A stretch of 64,000 bases of DNA from Verrucomicrobiaceae bacterium (GTDB lineage: Bacteria > Verrucomicrobiota > Verrucomicrobiia > Verrucomicrobiales > Akkermansiaceae). Below the pieces are notes generated by a model. That model did not search any database and was not told where the DNA came from. It saw only the letters and a program-made list of their open reading frames with translations. The stretch is from contig JAIXQH010000028.1 in NCBI GenBank assembly GCA_027484055.1, positions 1 to 64,000 of the forward strand, written 5' to 3'. Shown in pieces: positions 44,218 through 53,697 of the stretch (position 1 is the stretch's first letter; every line of letters begins with the position of its first letter). Made by a program: the position numbers and the translations under genes.

Positions 44218-45359
44218 AGCCCCGCATTGATATTTTCATTTTCGCCGATGCACTCGGCTGGGCCATCGCCTCCCGGCGGCAGTTCGCTGAGAATCTACTA
44301 CCGATCCGCAACCGTTGTGAAACGCTGCTAGGCTACTCCTCGACCTGCGATCCCACGATCCTAACGGGGACACTCCCCAGCGAGCATCAGCACTTTTCCT
44401 TCTTCATCAAAGCCGCAGCAGGAGCGTCTCCTTTCGCCAATTTACGCCCGCTCGGCATCCTCCCGGAGATCCTCGCCGGGCATCACCGCGTGCGGAACAA
44501 GGTTTCCAAATTCATCGCTAGGCGTCAAAAATACACCGGCTATTTCCAGCTCTACAGTGTGCCATTTTCCAAGCTGCCTTATCTAGATTATTCTGAAAAA
44601 AGGGACATCTACGAACCCGGCGGCATCAACGGTGGTCAGCGGACGATTTTCCAACATTGGCAAGAATCCGGCAAGCCATGGGTGCGCTCAGACTGGCGCC
44701 TATCTGATCCAGAAAACATCGCTCACGCGCGGCGGGAAATTGAAAAAGGCCAAGTCGAACTCGTCTATCTTTTCACCGCGCGACTGGACGCCGTGATGCA
44801 TCGCTACGGCGTGGATCACCCGGAAGTGGACGCCGCGTTTGAGCAATTTGCCGCCAATTTGCAATCCTTAGCCGACCTTGCAGCGCGGCATTATCGCGAC
44901 GTGCGAATCCATCTTTTCAGCGACCATGGGATGGCCGACGTTAACATTTGCTCGGATCTGTTACTGCGTTGGAACAAGCTGGGTCTGAAATTCGGCCGCG
45001 ACTACATCGCCGTCTGGGACTCGACCATGGCGAGATTTTGGTTCACGGATGAGGCAAGTCGCCGCACCGCGACCGAGTGGCTTGCCGCCCAGCCGGATGG
45101 CGAAATCCTAAGCGACGAACGCCTCGCGGGCTATGGGTGCCTATTTCCCGACCGGAAATACGGCGAGCTTTTTTACCTACTGCCCTCCGGCTCGCTCTTT
45201 GTTCCCTCGTTTCTCAATCAACGAAAGGTCACCGCCATGCACGGCTACGCGCCAGAGCACCGCGACAGCGCTGCGGCATGGATGACCAACGCCGAGACTC
45301 TACCCGTCGCCGGATTACCCGGAATTTTCCCTGTCATGAAAGCTGCCGCCTTGGCCTGA
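44214..45359 (+). CDS. Alkaline phosphatase-superfamily phosphodiesterase
   Basis: A 381-residue protein of the type I phosphodiesterase/nucleotide pyrophosphatase group. FIFADALGW near the start holds a metal-binding Asp, SSTCDPTILTG the nucleophile Thr region, FTARLDAVMHRYGVDH the second metal site and HLFSDHGMADV the third. It has no signal peptide. Within a polysaccharide locus it may cleave or transfer a phospho-substituent; substrate unknown. Overlaps the previous stop by 4 bases. Confidence 0.82.
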   Translation: MKPRIDIFIFADALGWAIASRRQFAENLLPIRNRCETLLGYSSTCDPTILTGTLPSEHQHFSFFIKAAAGASPFANLRPLGILPEILAGHHRVRNKVSKFIARRQKYTGYFQLYSVPFSKLPYLDYSEKRDIYEPGGINGGQRTIFQHWQESGKPWVRSDWRLSDPENIAHARREIEKGQVELVYLFTARLDAVMHRYGVDHPEVDAAFEQFAANLQSLADLAARHYRDVRIHLFSDHGMADVNICSDLLLRWNKLGLKFGRDYIAVWDSTMARFWFTDEASRRTATEWLAAQPDGEILSDERLAGYGCLFPDRKYGELFYLLPSGSLFVPSFLNQRKVTAMHGYAPEHRDSAAAWMTNAETLPVAGLPGIFPVMKAAALA

Positions 45360-45369
45360 TATACCGCAC

Positions 45370-46614
45370 ATGTCACGCATCCTGCACATTCCACGCCGCT
45401 TCGCCATCGACGAATGGGGAGGCACCGAAAGCGTTATTTTCAATCTTTGCAAACAGCAGCAAAGCCTCGGCTTCCAGCCAGAGATCCACACCTCACGCGC
45501 CCTCGCGCCGCTCGCCAAAGAGGTCTGGCGCGACATCCCGATTCGGCGTTATCGCTATTGCTATCCCTTTTTCGGACTCTCCCCTCAAGACATCCATGCG
45601 CTCGATAAGAAGGGCGGAAATCTACTCTCGCTCGATCTCTTTTTCCACCTGCTCACCGCGCCAAACGTCCGCCTTTACCACGCCCACGTCCTCAAGCGCA
45701 TGGGCGGCGCGGTTCTCACGGCCGCGCGTCTTCGTAAGAAACCCTTTGTCGCGACACTTCATGGCAACATCTTCGACGTGCCCGCTGCTGAAGCCGCCTC
45801 GGTCGTCGAAGCCCAGCAAGGTCATTTCGAGTGGGGCAAACCCTTCGGAGCCATATTCCGCTCGCGGCATTTACTCGAAGATGCGGACGCCGTGCTTTGT
45901 GTCGGTCACTCGGAGTATGAAAAAGCCAAGGCCAAGCTTCATCACGATCGTGTCTATCATTTGCCGAATGGCGTCACGCCGGAAGCCTTCGCCAATGGTG
46001 ATCGAGCTGCCGGACGTCAGCTTCTCGGCTGGCCAGAAGATGCCATCGCCTTCGGTTGCCTGAGTCGGATCGACCCGCAGAAGAACCAATTGCTACTCGT
46101 GGAATCCTTCGCCGCACTTGTCGCCGCGCATCCGGAAAAACCGCTCCGCCTCCTGCTTGGCGGTCCCATCACCACTCCGGCCTACCATCAGGAAATCCTC
46201 ACGCTCATCGAGACCCACCAGCTCAGCGGGCTTGTCACCCTGCACCCTGCCGTCATCGCAGAATCCCCACTCCATCGCGATTTACTCGCTGCGCTCGATT
46301 GCTTCGTACTGCCTTCTCGGCACGAGCCGTTTGGCATCGTCGTCCTCGAGGCATGGGCCTCTGGACTGCCCGTCATCGCCTCGCACGTCGGAGGTTTACA
46401 AAAGCTCGTGGACCACGAACGCGACGGCCTGCATTTCCCCTCAGGAGACGCAGCAGCACTAACCGCAGCGCTGGCTCGCATCGCCACCGAACCCGACTTC
46501 CGCCGTGCGCTTGCCACCGCCGGTTACGGAAAAATGACAGCCCACTACACTTGGCAGGCCGTCAATGCCCGCCTTGAGGAAATTTACCAACTCGCAGAAG
46601 CCCGCCACGCATGA
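45370..46614 (+). CDS. Glycosyltransferase, GT4 family
   Basis: A 414-residue GT-B enzyme. N-terminal loop DEWGGTESVIFNLCK binds the acceptor/donor phosphate; LPSRHEPFGIVVLEAWASGLPV is the EX7E donor site. LSRIDPQKNQLLLVESF starts the C-terminal domain. Extends the repeat unit. Confidence 0.9.
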   Translation: MSRILHIPRRFAIDEWGGTESVIFNLCKQQQSLGFQPEIHTSRALAPLAKEVWRDIPIRRYRYCYPFFGLSPQDIHALDKKGGNLLSLDLFFHLLTAPNVRLYHAHVLKRMGGAVLTAARLRKKPFVATLHGNIFDVPAAEAASVVEAQQGHFEWGKPFGAIFRSRHLLEDADAVLCVGHSEYEKAKAKLHHDRVYHLPNGVTPEAFANGDRAAGRQLLGWPEDAIAFGCLSRIDPQKNQLLLVESFAALVAAHPEKPLRLLLGGPITTPAYHQEILTLIETHQLSGLVTLHPAVIAESPLHRDLLAALDCFVLPSRHEPFGIVVLEAWASGLPVIASHVGGLQKLVDHERDGLHFPSGDAAALTAALARIATEPDFRRALATAGYGKMTAHYTWQAVNARLEEIYQLAEARHA

Positions 46615-47471
46615 ACCTCCCACCCGCCGTCTCCATCGTGATGCGCAGCTTCAATGAAGCGTGGGCCATCGGCGACACGATCCGCCAAGTCTTCGCCCAG
46701 GATTTCCCCGGAGAAATCGAACTCATCGTCATCGATTCAGGCTCGTCGGATGGCTCGCTAGAAATCATCCAGAACTCCCCAGCCCAACTCATCCAGATCC
46801 CGCTCGGCACCTATGTCCCGGGCGTCGTGCTCAATCAAGGGGCCGCCGCCGCCCGCCACGACTGGCTGATTTACCTCAATGCCGACGCCACTCCAGTCGG
46901 GAAAAATTGGCTCAGCGCACTGCTGACTCCTTGTGTGGGAAATCCAAATTTCGGCGCAGGCTTCTCCCGCCAAGTCCCGCGCCCGGATTGCCAAGCCGTC
47001 TTCGCTGCCGACTACGACCGCTGCTTCGGCCCCCAACGTGAGTCAGTGAAATGGGAGCATTTTTTCAGCATGGTCAGCTCCATCACCCATCGCTCAGTCC
47101 TCGCGAAGCACCCCATCCGCGAAGACCTCCAATACGCCGAGGACGACGAATGGACCCGCCGCCTCAGCGCCGCCGGCCTTGATATCCCCTACGCCATCGA
47201 CTCGGTCGTGATGCATTCTCACAACTACACCCCCCGCCAATCCTACAAACGCGCTTTCGGTGATGCCATGGCCATGGCCGCCACGCAAAGCAGCCCACCC
47301 ACCACCGGCGTCCTGCTCGGCACCCTCGCCGACACCGTCCGCGATGCGAAGTGGTGCCTCAAAAATCACCAACTCAGCGGACTCCCACGTGCCGCCATCA
47401 CACGGCTCTATCAGCGACTTGGCCGTCATGCCGGATACAGCGCCGGACGCGCCCACCACTCACGACCATGA
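46611..47471 (+). CDS. Glycosyltransferase, GT2 family
   Basis: A 286-residue GT-A enzyme: VSIVMRSFNEAWAIGDTIRQ, LIVIDSGSSDGSLEII and the D-x-D in LIYLNADATPVG. Cytosolic inverting transferase of the rhamnosyl/galactosyl type. Overlaps the upstream stop by 4 bases and the next start by 4 bases. Confidence 0.9.
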   Translation: MNLPPAVSIVMRSFNEAWAIGDTIRQVFAQDFPGEIELIVIDSGSSDGSLEIIQNSPAQLIQIPLGTYVPGVVLNQGAAAARHDWLIYLNADATPVGKNWLSALLTPCVGNPNFGAGFSRQVPRPDCQAVFAADYDRCFGPQRESVKWEHFFSMVSSITHRSVLAKHPIREDLQYAEDDEWTRRLSAAGLDIPYAIDSVVMHSHNYTPRQSYKRAFGDAMAMAATQSSPPTTGVLLGTLADTVRDAKWCLKNHQLSGLPRAAITRLYQRLGRHAGYSAGRAHHSRP

Positions 47472-48409
47472 AATCGAACGTCACCATCGTCACCGCCTGC
47501 GATAAAAATTACCTCTGGGGAGCCTTTCTCCTCGCTGCCAGCGCCGCTCGGAACATTCCTAACGTGCCAGTGAACGTTGTGCAAATCGGCTTCACGGAAG
47601 AGGACAAAACCTATTTCACCCAGTTTCCATACGGCTCAGTCCTCTCCCTCTCTGCCGACGATCCACGCAATGTCGCCAACCGCAAAGCCGAGGCGCTCGC
47701 CACCGGTGAATCCGAATACATCGCATGGCTGGATGCCGACTGCATGGTAATCGGCGACATCGAGTCCATGCTCACCCCAGAAAATGGCGAGTTCCAAATC
47801 CGCCTCCGCGGCGAGGCTGAAAACGCCCAAGTCTGGTGCAATCACTACGCCCCCGGTGAAACCCCGCGCGGCGTCCCCCAAGCCGTGCTCACCCAGTGGC
47901 AAGCCGATGTCGGGCAATTGGAAACTCCGACGCACAACACCGCTTGCGTCACCAACGCCTTCGTCCTCCACCGCCGCCACCTCGGCTTCATCCACCAGTG
48001 GCGCACCCAGATCGCCAAGGTCATCGCCCCAGCGAACACCGGCGTCGTGGATCGCAGCTCGCGTCCTTATTTCATGATCGACGAGTCAGTCCTCAGCTCC
48101 CTACTCGCCTTTTCCAACATCGCTCCACCTGTCGCCCCCTTCTTACTCGACCGCGACCCGAAGGCCCACGTCGCCCACTTCGGCGTCAATCCCAAGCCGT
48201 GGATTCGTTGGCGCAAGCAGTTCTGGCCTTATCATAAAGACGTCATGGAACTCATCGACTGGCTGGAGGAAAAGGGTCACGCCATCCCGCCGATTCCTTG
48301 GTCCTTCCGCCGCTCCTCCACCCCAGCCGCATGGGCGCTGGCACAGGCAGACGCCATCTACTCCACCGCCCGCACCTTTGTCGGTCACCTCATCCGTCGT
48401 TTTTCATGA
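47468..48409 (+). CDS. GT-A fold glycosyltransferase-like protein
   Basis: A 313-residue protein from ATG 47468, which overlaps the previous stop (ATGA); a longer frame back to 47351 is shadow. TIVTACDKNYLWGAFLLAAS at the start and YIAWLDADCMVIGDIESML with D-x-D fit GT8-like or related transferases that use a nucleotide sugar. C-terminal WFHG-type motif is not obvious. Specificity unknown. Confidence 0.72.
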   Translation: MKSNVTIVTACDKNYLWGAFLLAASAARNIPNVPVNVVQIGFTEEDKTYFTQFPYGSVLSLSADDPRNVANRKAEALATGESEYIAWLDADCMVIGDIESMLTPENGEFQIRLRGEAENAQVWCNHYAPGETPRGVPQAVLTQWQADVGQLETPTHNTACVTNAFVLHRRHLGFIHQWRTQIAKVIAPANTGVVDRSSRPYFMIDESVLSSLLAFSNIAPPVAPFLLDRDPKAHVAHFGVNPKPWIRWRKQFWPYHKDVMELIDWLEEKGHAIPPIPWSFRRSSTPAAWALAQADAIYSTARTFVGHLIRRFS

Positions 48410-49638
48410 AACTCCTCGTCATCTCTAACCTCTATCCACCGCACGAAATCGGTGGCTATGAAATCCGCTGCCGCGACATCTGCGAACGACTCCGCGAACT
48501 CGGTCACGACATCCATGTGCTCACCTCGGATCACCACATCCCAGGTCGTCCCGAGATATCGGAACCCCAGGTCACCCGGGCTCTTAAAATCCACGGCATG
48601 TATGGCCACCCTTGGTTACCCATTCACAAACTCTATGCGTTAGAAAAACACAACGTCGCCGCCGTCCGCCAGGCGATCACTGATTTCAAGCCCGACCTCG
48701 TCCACGTCTGGAACCTCGGCGGCATTTCTAAAACCATCCTCCACCCCTTGGAAAATGGTAGTATCCCACTGGTTTACGACATCTCAGACCACTGGGTCGT
48801 CCGCAGCATTCGTTTCGACGTCTGGCTCGCTTGGTGGAATTCCCCCGGCTCCAGCGCCCGCCAACTCGCCCGCACCTTGCTCGGTCTTTCTGGGATCCGC
48901 CGCCTGATTGACAAGTCTGCACCCACTTTTTCGCCGAAGCGGTTTGAATTTAAAAACATCTACTTCTGCAGCGCCTTCATGCGGGATTTCTCCGCCTCGG
49001 AAAATTGGCCCGTCGCCCACGCCTCCATCATCCACTGCGGCATCGACACCGCAGCCTTCTCGGTAAAACAAAGCCAGACACGCTTCAAAAAACTCCTCTG
49101 GGTCGGTCGCCTCTCTGCCGATAAGGACCCCCTCACCGCCATCCGAGCCCTCGCTGCGGCCCACCGCCTCGGCCTCACCCAACTCACCCTCGACCTCTAC
49201 GGCCACGGCGAGCCGGATTACGTCGCCCTCGTCGATGCTGAAATCGCCAAGCTCGGGCTCACCCAGCACGTCCAGCGCAAGCTCGCCCCCTCTGCGGAAA
49301 TGCGCCAACTTTACGCCTACTACGACGCCCTCCTTTTCACCTCGAACTGGGGCGAACCCTTTGCACTCACCCCACTCGAAGCCATGGCCTCTGGTCTCCC
49401 GGTCATCACCTCGCTCGATGGCGGCCAGCCCGAACTCGCCAACCACGGTGTGAACTGCCTCATCGCCGCCGCTGCCGATCCCGAACTCTACGCCACTCGC
49501 CTCGTCGAGCTGGAAGCCGCGCCCAAGCTCCGCGAAAAAATCGCCAAGGCCGGCCTCACCCAAGTCCGCGCCCAGTTCGACCTCGCGCCCATCACCCGTC
49601 AGATCGAAGCCTTCCTCCTCGCCGCCCTCCGCAAATGA
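48406..49638 (+). CDS. Glycosyltransferase, GT4 family
   Basis: A 410-residue GT-B enzyme starting MKLLVISNLYPPHEIGGYEI. Donor site TSNWGEPFALTPLEAMASGL. LLWVGRLSADKDPLTAIRAL begins the C-terminal domain. ATG 48406 overlaps the upstream stop; the longer frame is shadow. Confidence 0.9.
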   Translation: MKLLVISNLYPPHEIGGYEIRCRDICERLRELGHDIHVLTSDHHIPGRPEISEPQVTRALKIHGMYGHPWLPIHKLYALEKHNVAAVRQAITDFKPDLVHVWNLGGISKTILHPLENGSIPLVYDISDHWVVRSIRFDVWLAWWNSPGSSARQLARTLLGLSGIRRLIDKSAPTFSPKRFEFKNIYFCSAFMRDFSASENWPVAHASIIHCGIDTAAFSVKQSQTRFKKLLWVGRLSADKDPLTAIRALAAAHRLGLTQLTLDLYGHGEPDYVALVDAEIAKLGLTQHVQRKLAPSAEMRQLYAYYDALLFTSNWGEPFALTPLEAMASGLPVITSLDGGQPELANHGVNCLIAAAADPELYATRLVELEAAPKLREKIAKAGLTQVRAQFDLAPITRQIEAFLLAALRK

Positions 49639-50792
49639 GTCTGCTTTTTTACGACGACAGCCCCGTCTTCGGCGGCCATGAAGTGATGGCCCTCCTCGGC
49701 CTCGAAGCCGTGCTCGCCGACTACTCAGAGCCGGTTCATTTCCTCGCTTCTGCCGCTAATGAAAAACTCTGCCAGAAAGTCACAGCCCTCGCCACGCAGC
49801 ACCCGCACTTGATCCTCGAAAAACTGCCCTATCAGTCGTCCAAATTCGAAGCTCTCCGCAACCAGCTCAAGCCCGCACGCATCCACACCCTCGCCAAGCG
49901 TTTCCGCCAGCTCGCGCCCCAGCTCGTCATCGCCATCCAAGGAAATTGCGAGCACTCATCGCTCTCACTCCTCGCCGCACGCCACGCCGGTATCCCGAAT
50001 ACCAGCTACATCCCTGTCCCCCACTCCAATGCGGAAATGGGCGCACGCCTCGGCGCTTTTCGCGATTTATTCGCCCAGCGCCTCTTCCGCCTTGCCGACT
50101 CCTTCATCACCATCACCGATGAAATGGCCCGCATGCTCCAGCTCCGGGGAGCCACTGCACCCATCTACATCGTTTACAATGGTGTTGATGTTTCCCGTTT
50201 CCATCCCGGCTCTGAAGATGCCGTGCTCCAGTTAGGGCTGCCGACGAATCGAAAACTCATCGGCATGATTGGTCGCATCGAGTTCCGCCAGAAACAGCAA
50301 CACCTTCTCGTCGAAGCCCTCGCCTCAGACCCCACACTCGCCGCCACCTGCCATCTCGTCTTCGCCGGGGACGGCCCAGACGCCGCCGCCCTGACCGCCC
50401 TCACCCAGCAGCACCGACTTTCCGCCACCGTCCTCCCGTGGACCGATCCCGCCCAGCTTTACCGCGCCCTCCACGCCCTCGTCATCCCATCCCGCTACGA
50501 AGGCCTTCCCCTTGTCATGCTAGAAGCCCTCGCCACCGGCACCACCGTGCTCGCCAGCGACCGCGACGGCATGAAAGACCTCCTCCCCGCCGATTGCCGC
50601 TTCCTGCCAAACAGCGCCGCCGCCCTCGCTGCCACCTTAAATCGCTTCGTCACCACCGGCTGCCCCGCCCCCAGTGAAACCCTGGTCTCCCGAGTCCGAG
50701 AAACCATGTCCCTAGAGCATTTCAAGGCCTCCTTTTCCAGCACCGTCCTCGCACTCGTCCCAAGAGCGGTTTCTGAAAAATCAGTGGTATAG
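49635..50792 (+). CDS. Glycosyltransferase, GT4 family
   Basis: A 385-residue GT-B enzyme. The acceptor loop is SPVFGGHEVMALLGLEA; the donor site is IPSRYEGLPLVMLEALATGT. Last gene of the rightward arm and coupled to the previous gene by a 4-base overlap. No Wzy-type polymerase or Wza/Wzc export genes are visible in the locus. Confidence 0.9.
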   Translation: MSLLFYDDSPVFGGHEVMALLGLEAVLADYSEPVHFLASAANEKLCQKVTALATQHPHLILEKLPYQSSKFEALRNQLKPARIHTLAKRFRQLAPQLVIAIQGNCEHSSLSLLAARHAGIPNTSYIPVPHSNAEMGARLGAFRDLFAQRLFRLADSFITITDEMARMLQLRGATAPIYIVYNGVDVSRFHPGSEDAVLQLGLPTNRKLIGMIGRIEFRQKQQHLLVEALASDPTLAATCHLVFAGDGPDAAALTALTQQHRLSATVLPWTDPAQLYRALHALVIPSRYEGLPLVMLEALATGTTVLASDRDGMKDLLPADCRFLPNSAAALAATLNRFVTTGCPAPSETLVSRVRETMSLEHFKASFSSTVLALVPRAVSEKSVV

Positions 50793-50802
50793 AAGGATTT
50801 GA

Positions 50803-50824
50803 ACCGCCAAGGGGCGCAAAGTTT
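50803..50824 (+). repeat. Short dispersed repeat, left copy
   Basis: TTTGAACCGCCAAG followed by GGGCGCAAAG. The same two blocks occur in inverted orientation at about 54609-54639, where they are separated by eight extra bases. The pair brackets the toxin-antitoxin island. Confidence 0.5.
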
Positions 50825-50918
50825 TCGGAGTGGAGAGAAACAAAGTTGCCAGAAGAGTTCGATGAGATAGGTGGAAAAGTCGCTCGCATCTGCGACGGAA
50901 ACGCGTAACATTTCCGTC

Positions 50919-51212
50919 ATGAGCATGCTGACCCTTACGCCAACTGCCGCCCGTGGCAATCTTTCCGAGTTACTGCGCCGGGCGCTCAAGGGTGACGACA
51001 TCGGGATTGTGGTTGACGGCAAAATCGTCGCTCTCCGTCCGGTCGCGGTGGAATCCATGGACTACGCGACGCGCGAATACGGAGCGACAGCGATGGAATT
51101 GAATCAATTCGAACAACGAACTCATGGCCAAATCGAAAAAGCCCGCAAAGAAGGCAAGCTCCACGACTTCACCGGAGACATCGAAGCCCTCCTTGAAGGC
51201 AAGGGTCACTGA
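50919..51212 (+). CDS. Phd/YefM-like antitoxin
   Basis: A 97-residue protein from ATG 50919 (MSMLTLTPTAARGNLSELLR). The N-terminal 50 residues have the Phd/YefM pattern: small-residue-rich strand, helix, then DIGIVVDGKIVALRPV. This part binds DNA; the acidic C-terminus should neutralise the toxin. Overlaps the toxin gene by 89 bases. Confidence 0.75.
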   Translation: MSMLTLTPTAARGNLSELLRRALKGDDIGIVVDGKIVALRPVAVESMDYATREYGATAMELNQFEQRTHGQIEKARKEGKLHDFTGDIEALLEGKGH

Positions 51213-51477
51213 GGAATTGCTGGAACAAATCCGCTCCAAGCCTAAGTCCGAGCGGCAGGAAATCGGCGCTGCGATCAATCAGGTTCTTGAAAGCTGGGGG
51301 CGTCCGCATGGGCATTCAGGCATCGGAATCCGCCGTCTTACCAAGACCATTTTCGAGTGTCGTGTCGGCCTGGATGATAGGCTGGCCTTCGTTTTCATCG
51401 CGTCACCGGCAGAACTGGTTTTCTTCTTCATCGGCAACCACGATGAGATTCAGAAATTGATTCGAACCAACCGATGA
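51124..51477 (+). CDS. RelE/ParE-family toxin
   Basis: A 117-residue protein. The first 30 residues are Lys/Ser-rich and overlap the antitoxin gene. The core EELLEQIRSKPKSERQEIG, GIGIRRLTKTIFECRVGLDD and LVFFFIGNHDEIQKLIR fits RelE/HigB-type mRNA interferases. Start may be internal. It overlaps the following XRE gene by 4 bases. Confidence 0.75.
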   Translation: MAKSKKPAKKASSTTSPETSKPSLKARVTEELLEQIRSKPKSERQEIGAAINQVLESWGRPHGHSGIGIRRLTKTIFECRVGLDDRLAFVFIASPAELVFFFIGNHDEIQKLIRTNR

Positions 51478-51785
51478 AATCTAAACCATCTCAAAACGCT
51501 CATCGAGGCAGTGACTTCCGCGATTTCTCCGCCGGGGAAGGTATCCTTCCCGAGGTGGAAGTGCTCGCCCTCAAGCGCATAGTTTCCCTCCAACTCCAGC
51601 AGATCGTCGAGCAGATACACGTCACCAAGACCGAACTGGCCACCCCTATGAAAACCAGCCGGGCCTCGCTGGATCGTATGCTCAATCCCTCAAACCCCTC
51701 GCTCACCGCGGCCAGCCTCGGAAAAGCCGCCCTCTCGGTCGGAAGATGGAGCTGCGCTTCGTGTCTGCTTGATGTTGATCCGTGA
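51474..51785 (+). CDS. XRE-type antitoxin, frameshifted near its end
   Basis: A 103-residue product with a helix-turn-helix: QIHVTKTELATPMKTSRASL then DRMLNPSNPSLTAASLGKAA. After LSVGR the frame reads WSCASCLLDVDP, which is not like the family. One frame over, from 51746, the sequence reads MELRFVSA and stops at 51772, as expected for HigA-like antitoxins (..GR-ELRFVSA). A one-base deletion near 51745 explains this. Confidence 0.7.
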   Translation: MKSKPSQNAHRGSDFRDFSAGEGILPEVEVLALKRIVSLQLQQIVEQIHVTKTELATPMKTSRASLDRMLNPSNPSLTAASLGKAALSVGRWSCASCLLDVDP

Positions 51786-51876
51786 GCTACGACCCCATTC
51801 ACTCAGAATCCGCTGGCCAAATCGTTCGATTTCCAGAAGGCTTGCCGGGATCAAATTAAACTGTCCTACCGGATAC

Positions 51877-52398
51877 ATGGCCATCACTGTCTATCGAGAA
51901 AACTTTAAGCTATCTAAGAGGCAGGCTCTACAGAGGCTACTTGAAATCATAGTTAGCGCAGTTGTCATATGGGTAGCCTACGGCCTGTCGTCGCTCCACG
52001 CTGGTGAATATGGATTGGGCCTTGTAGTTTTACAATCGGTAGCCTGTCAGGCCGTTGGCATAGTTGCGTTTCATTTGTATGACTTTATTGGCGACTTTCG
52101 GGTTCGAGATGTTTCTGACCCAAAAAAGCCTCACGACGTCCGGCGGATTCAACAACTTGCAGCACCACCTCAAAAGGATTTCCTTATTCTTCTTCCGGTC
52201 GCCGGGTCATTTGCTGCATTCATTGGAGCAATGCTCCCTTTTATCGAAGGAGGAGCTCAAGACATCCAATGGAGTAATTGGATCAGTTCTGCAATTACAC
52301 TTGGAATTGCCCTGCTTTGGATTTTCCTGTGTCGACGTCGGTACTGCGAGATTCACCCAAAAGAAAAAAGAGCGCCTGTGGACAGCGTGGACAGTTAG
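51877..52398 (+). CDS. Membrane protein, unknown function
   Basis: A 173-residue protein from ATG 51877 (MAITVYRENFKLSKRQALQR). Four hydrophobic segments (about 22-42, 46-68, 103-122, 138-155) separated by a charged loop. The frame is open further upstream but overlaps the XRE gene. No family recognised; base composition is lower in G+C than the flanking polysaccharide genes. Confidence 0.62.
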   Translation: MAITVYRENFKLSKRQALQRLLEIIVSAVVIWVAYGLSSLHAGEYGLGLVVLQSVACQAVGIVAFHLYDFIGDFRVRDVSDPKKPHDVRRIQQLAAPPQKDFLILLPVAGSFAAFIGAMLPFIEGGAQDIQWSNWISSAITLGIALLWIFLCRRRYCEIHPKEKRAPVDSVDS

Positions 52399-52471
52399 GT
52401 TGCTTGCCGGTCGGAGTCAACGTAAGCTTGGTGATCGTAACGCCGTCGGGCCTCATTCATATCTGAGAGGG

Positions 52472-53362
52472 TTAAGCTGGATCGAACTGAATTCTTGTGT
52501 TACCCAATTTGGCTTGAATCACCTTTACCCAAGGATATCGTGCGCGAGCTAATTTAGCCACTTCGTTTCGGTCGGCAGCTTCCATTTCTGCCCCTAAATA
52601 GATCGCTGAAAAGTGAAACGGGTGAAAATGCATGTCGCTGTGTTGCTCTCCGTTGTCGCTGTTCTTGTAGGTAATTACGCGATATTCTTCCTCGCTAGCC
52701 CATGACCGCGACTTTTTCAGGATGTAATCGTCAAACATTCTTGAAATAGCCTTGTTGGTGTCGTGAAGAATTACATCAGCCCAACCTTCGGCCGTAGTCA
52801 GCGCTCTCGGTTCGTCGGTGTAGATAACCTCTCTTGCCGCAAGCCAGACGCTATCAAAAATTGGCAAGCAGCTTACTTCAATGACCATACCAGCGTGATT
52901 CTCCGCGTAGTGCAACCACATCGAATCCAAGTTAGGGCTAACGCTCAGACATAAAATCCGTAGATCTCGCCGGAGCTTTTTCCAAAGTATGTTGACCTCG
53001 GCTATCGGCTGGGCGCTATCCGCCCCGTGGTCCAAGTTTGGGATTTGTGCCAAGAATTCGGGAACCAGAGCAGTCGGGATTCGGCGGCGAAGCTCAATCA
53101 ATAGCTTTGTCGGGTCGTTGAAATGTGATACGTCCTCCGGGAGTGGCTCGGACAAAAGCTCGGTAATTCGCTTCACCCTTGCCTTCTCAAGGTCCGATGA
53201 AGAAATCCCCTCTGCAATGACGCGGGGCACGTCAAACTTGTCGTTATATTTGTTGAACAAATCTGGGTTGCTCCAGCGAAAAGAGCTGTTCTCCAAAATC
53301 GCCATCCCCGTGCTGGCCGTAATATATTTGAAAAACGAGAGGTGTCCGTGCGGTACTATCAT
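52472..53362 (-). CDS. DUF2971-family protein
   Basis: A 296-residue protein. FKYITASTGMAILENSSFRW and SNPDLFNKYNDKFD at the start, SMWLHYAENHAGMVIEV in the middle and KSRSWASEEEYRVITYK match DUF2971, which is common in phage-defence and accessory islands but of unknown activity. Sits alone on the minus strand between two toxin-antitoxin modules. Confidence 0.82.
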   Translation of the reverse strand: MIVPHGHLSFFKYITASTGMAILENSSFRWSNPDLFNKYNDKFDVPRVIAEGISSSDLEKARVKRITELLSEPLPEDVSHFNDPTKLLIELRRRIPTALVPEFLAQIPNLDHGADSAQPIAEVNILWKKLRRDLRILCLSVSPNLDSMWLHYAENHAGMVIEVSCLPIFDSVWLAAREVIYTDEPRALTTAEGWADVILHDTNKAISRMFDDYILKKSRSWASEEEYRVITYKNSDNGEQHSDMHFHPFHFSAIYLGAEMEAADRNEVAKLARARYPWVKVIQAKLGNTRIQFDPA

Positions 53363-53697
53363 TGGCGTAATCGAATGGGGTAGTCCCGACTAATAGGCAT
53401 TGGATAGAGTCGTGAATAGGATCAGGTCAAGCATTTCAACATTTCCGGTATTTCACTCGACGCAGGGATGCACTTCCTCGCGGATGGTATCGCCTTTTTC
53501 GCGGTCGGCGCGCATGAATTCGGAGTCGAGTTGGAGGTTCATTCAAATGCCGGGGGTGATGCGGAAGAAGGCGCTCAAGCATAGATCGTATTGACTCGGG
53601 CACGCATCCCTCGCCCTCGCTCCTTCGATGCACTTTACGCTCGCTCCTATCCAAACGGCTACAAGCCTACGCCGTGGGCTGAGTTACGGCTTCTTTT
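53363..53697. other. Intergenic region with a possible gene fragment
   Basis: About 335 bases with no convincing gene. A 29-codon minus-strand frame (53453-53542) gives MNLQLDSEFMRADREKGDTI then REEVHPCVE; it reads like protein but is too short to assign and could be the tail of a lost gene. Confidence 0.35.

Noticed and set aside
53436-53654. A 72-codon minus-strand frame between DUF2971 and VapC
   Set aside because: Arg/His/Pro-rich translation without a domain; a different, shorter frame (53453-53542) looks more like protein but is too short to call.
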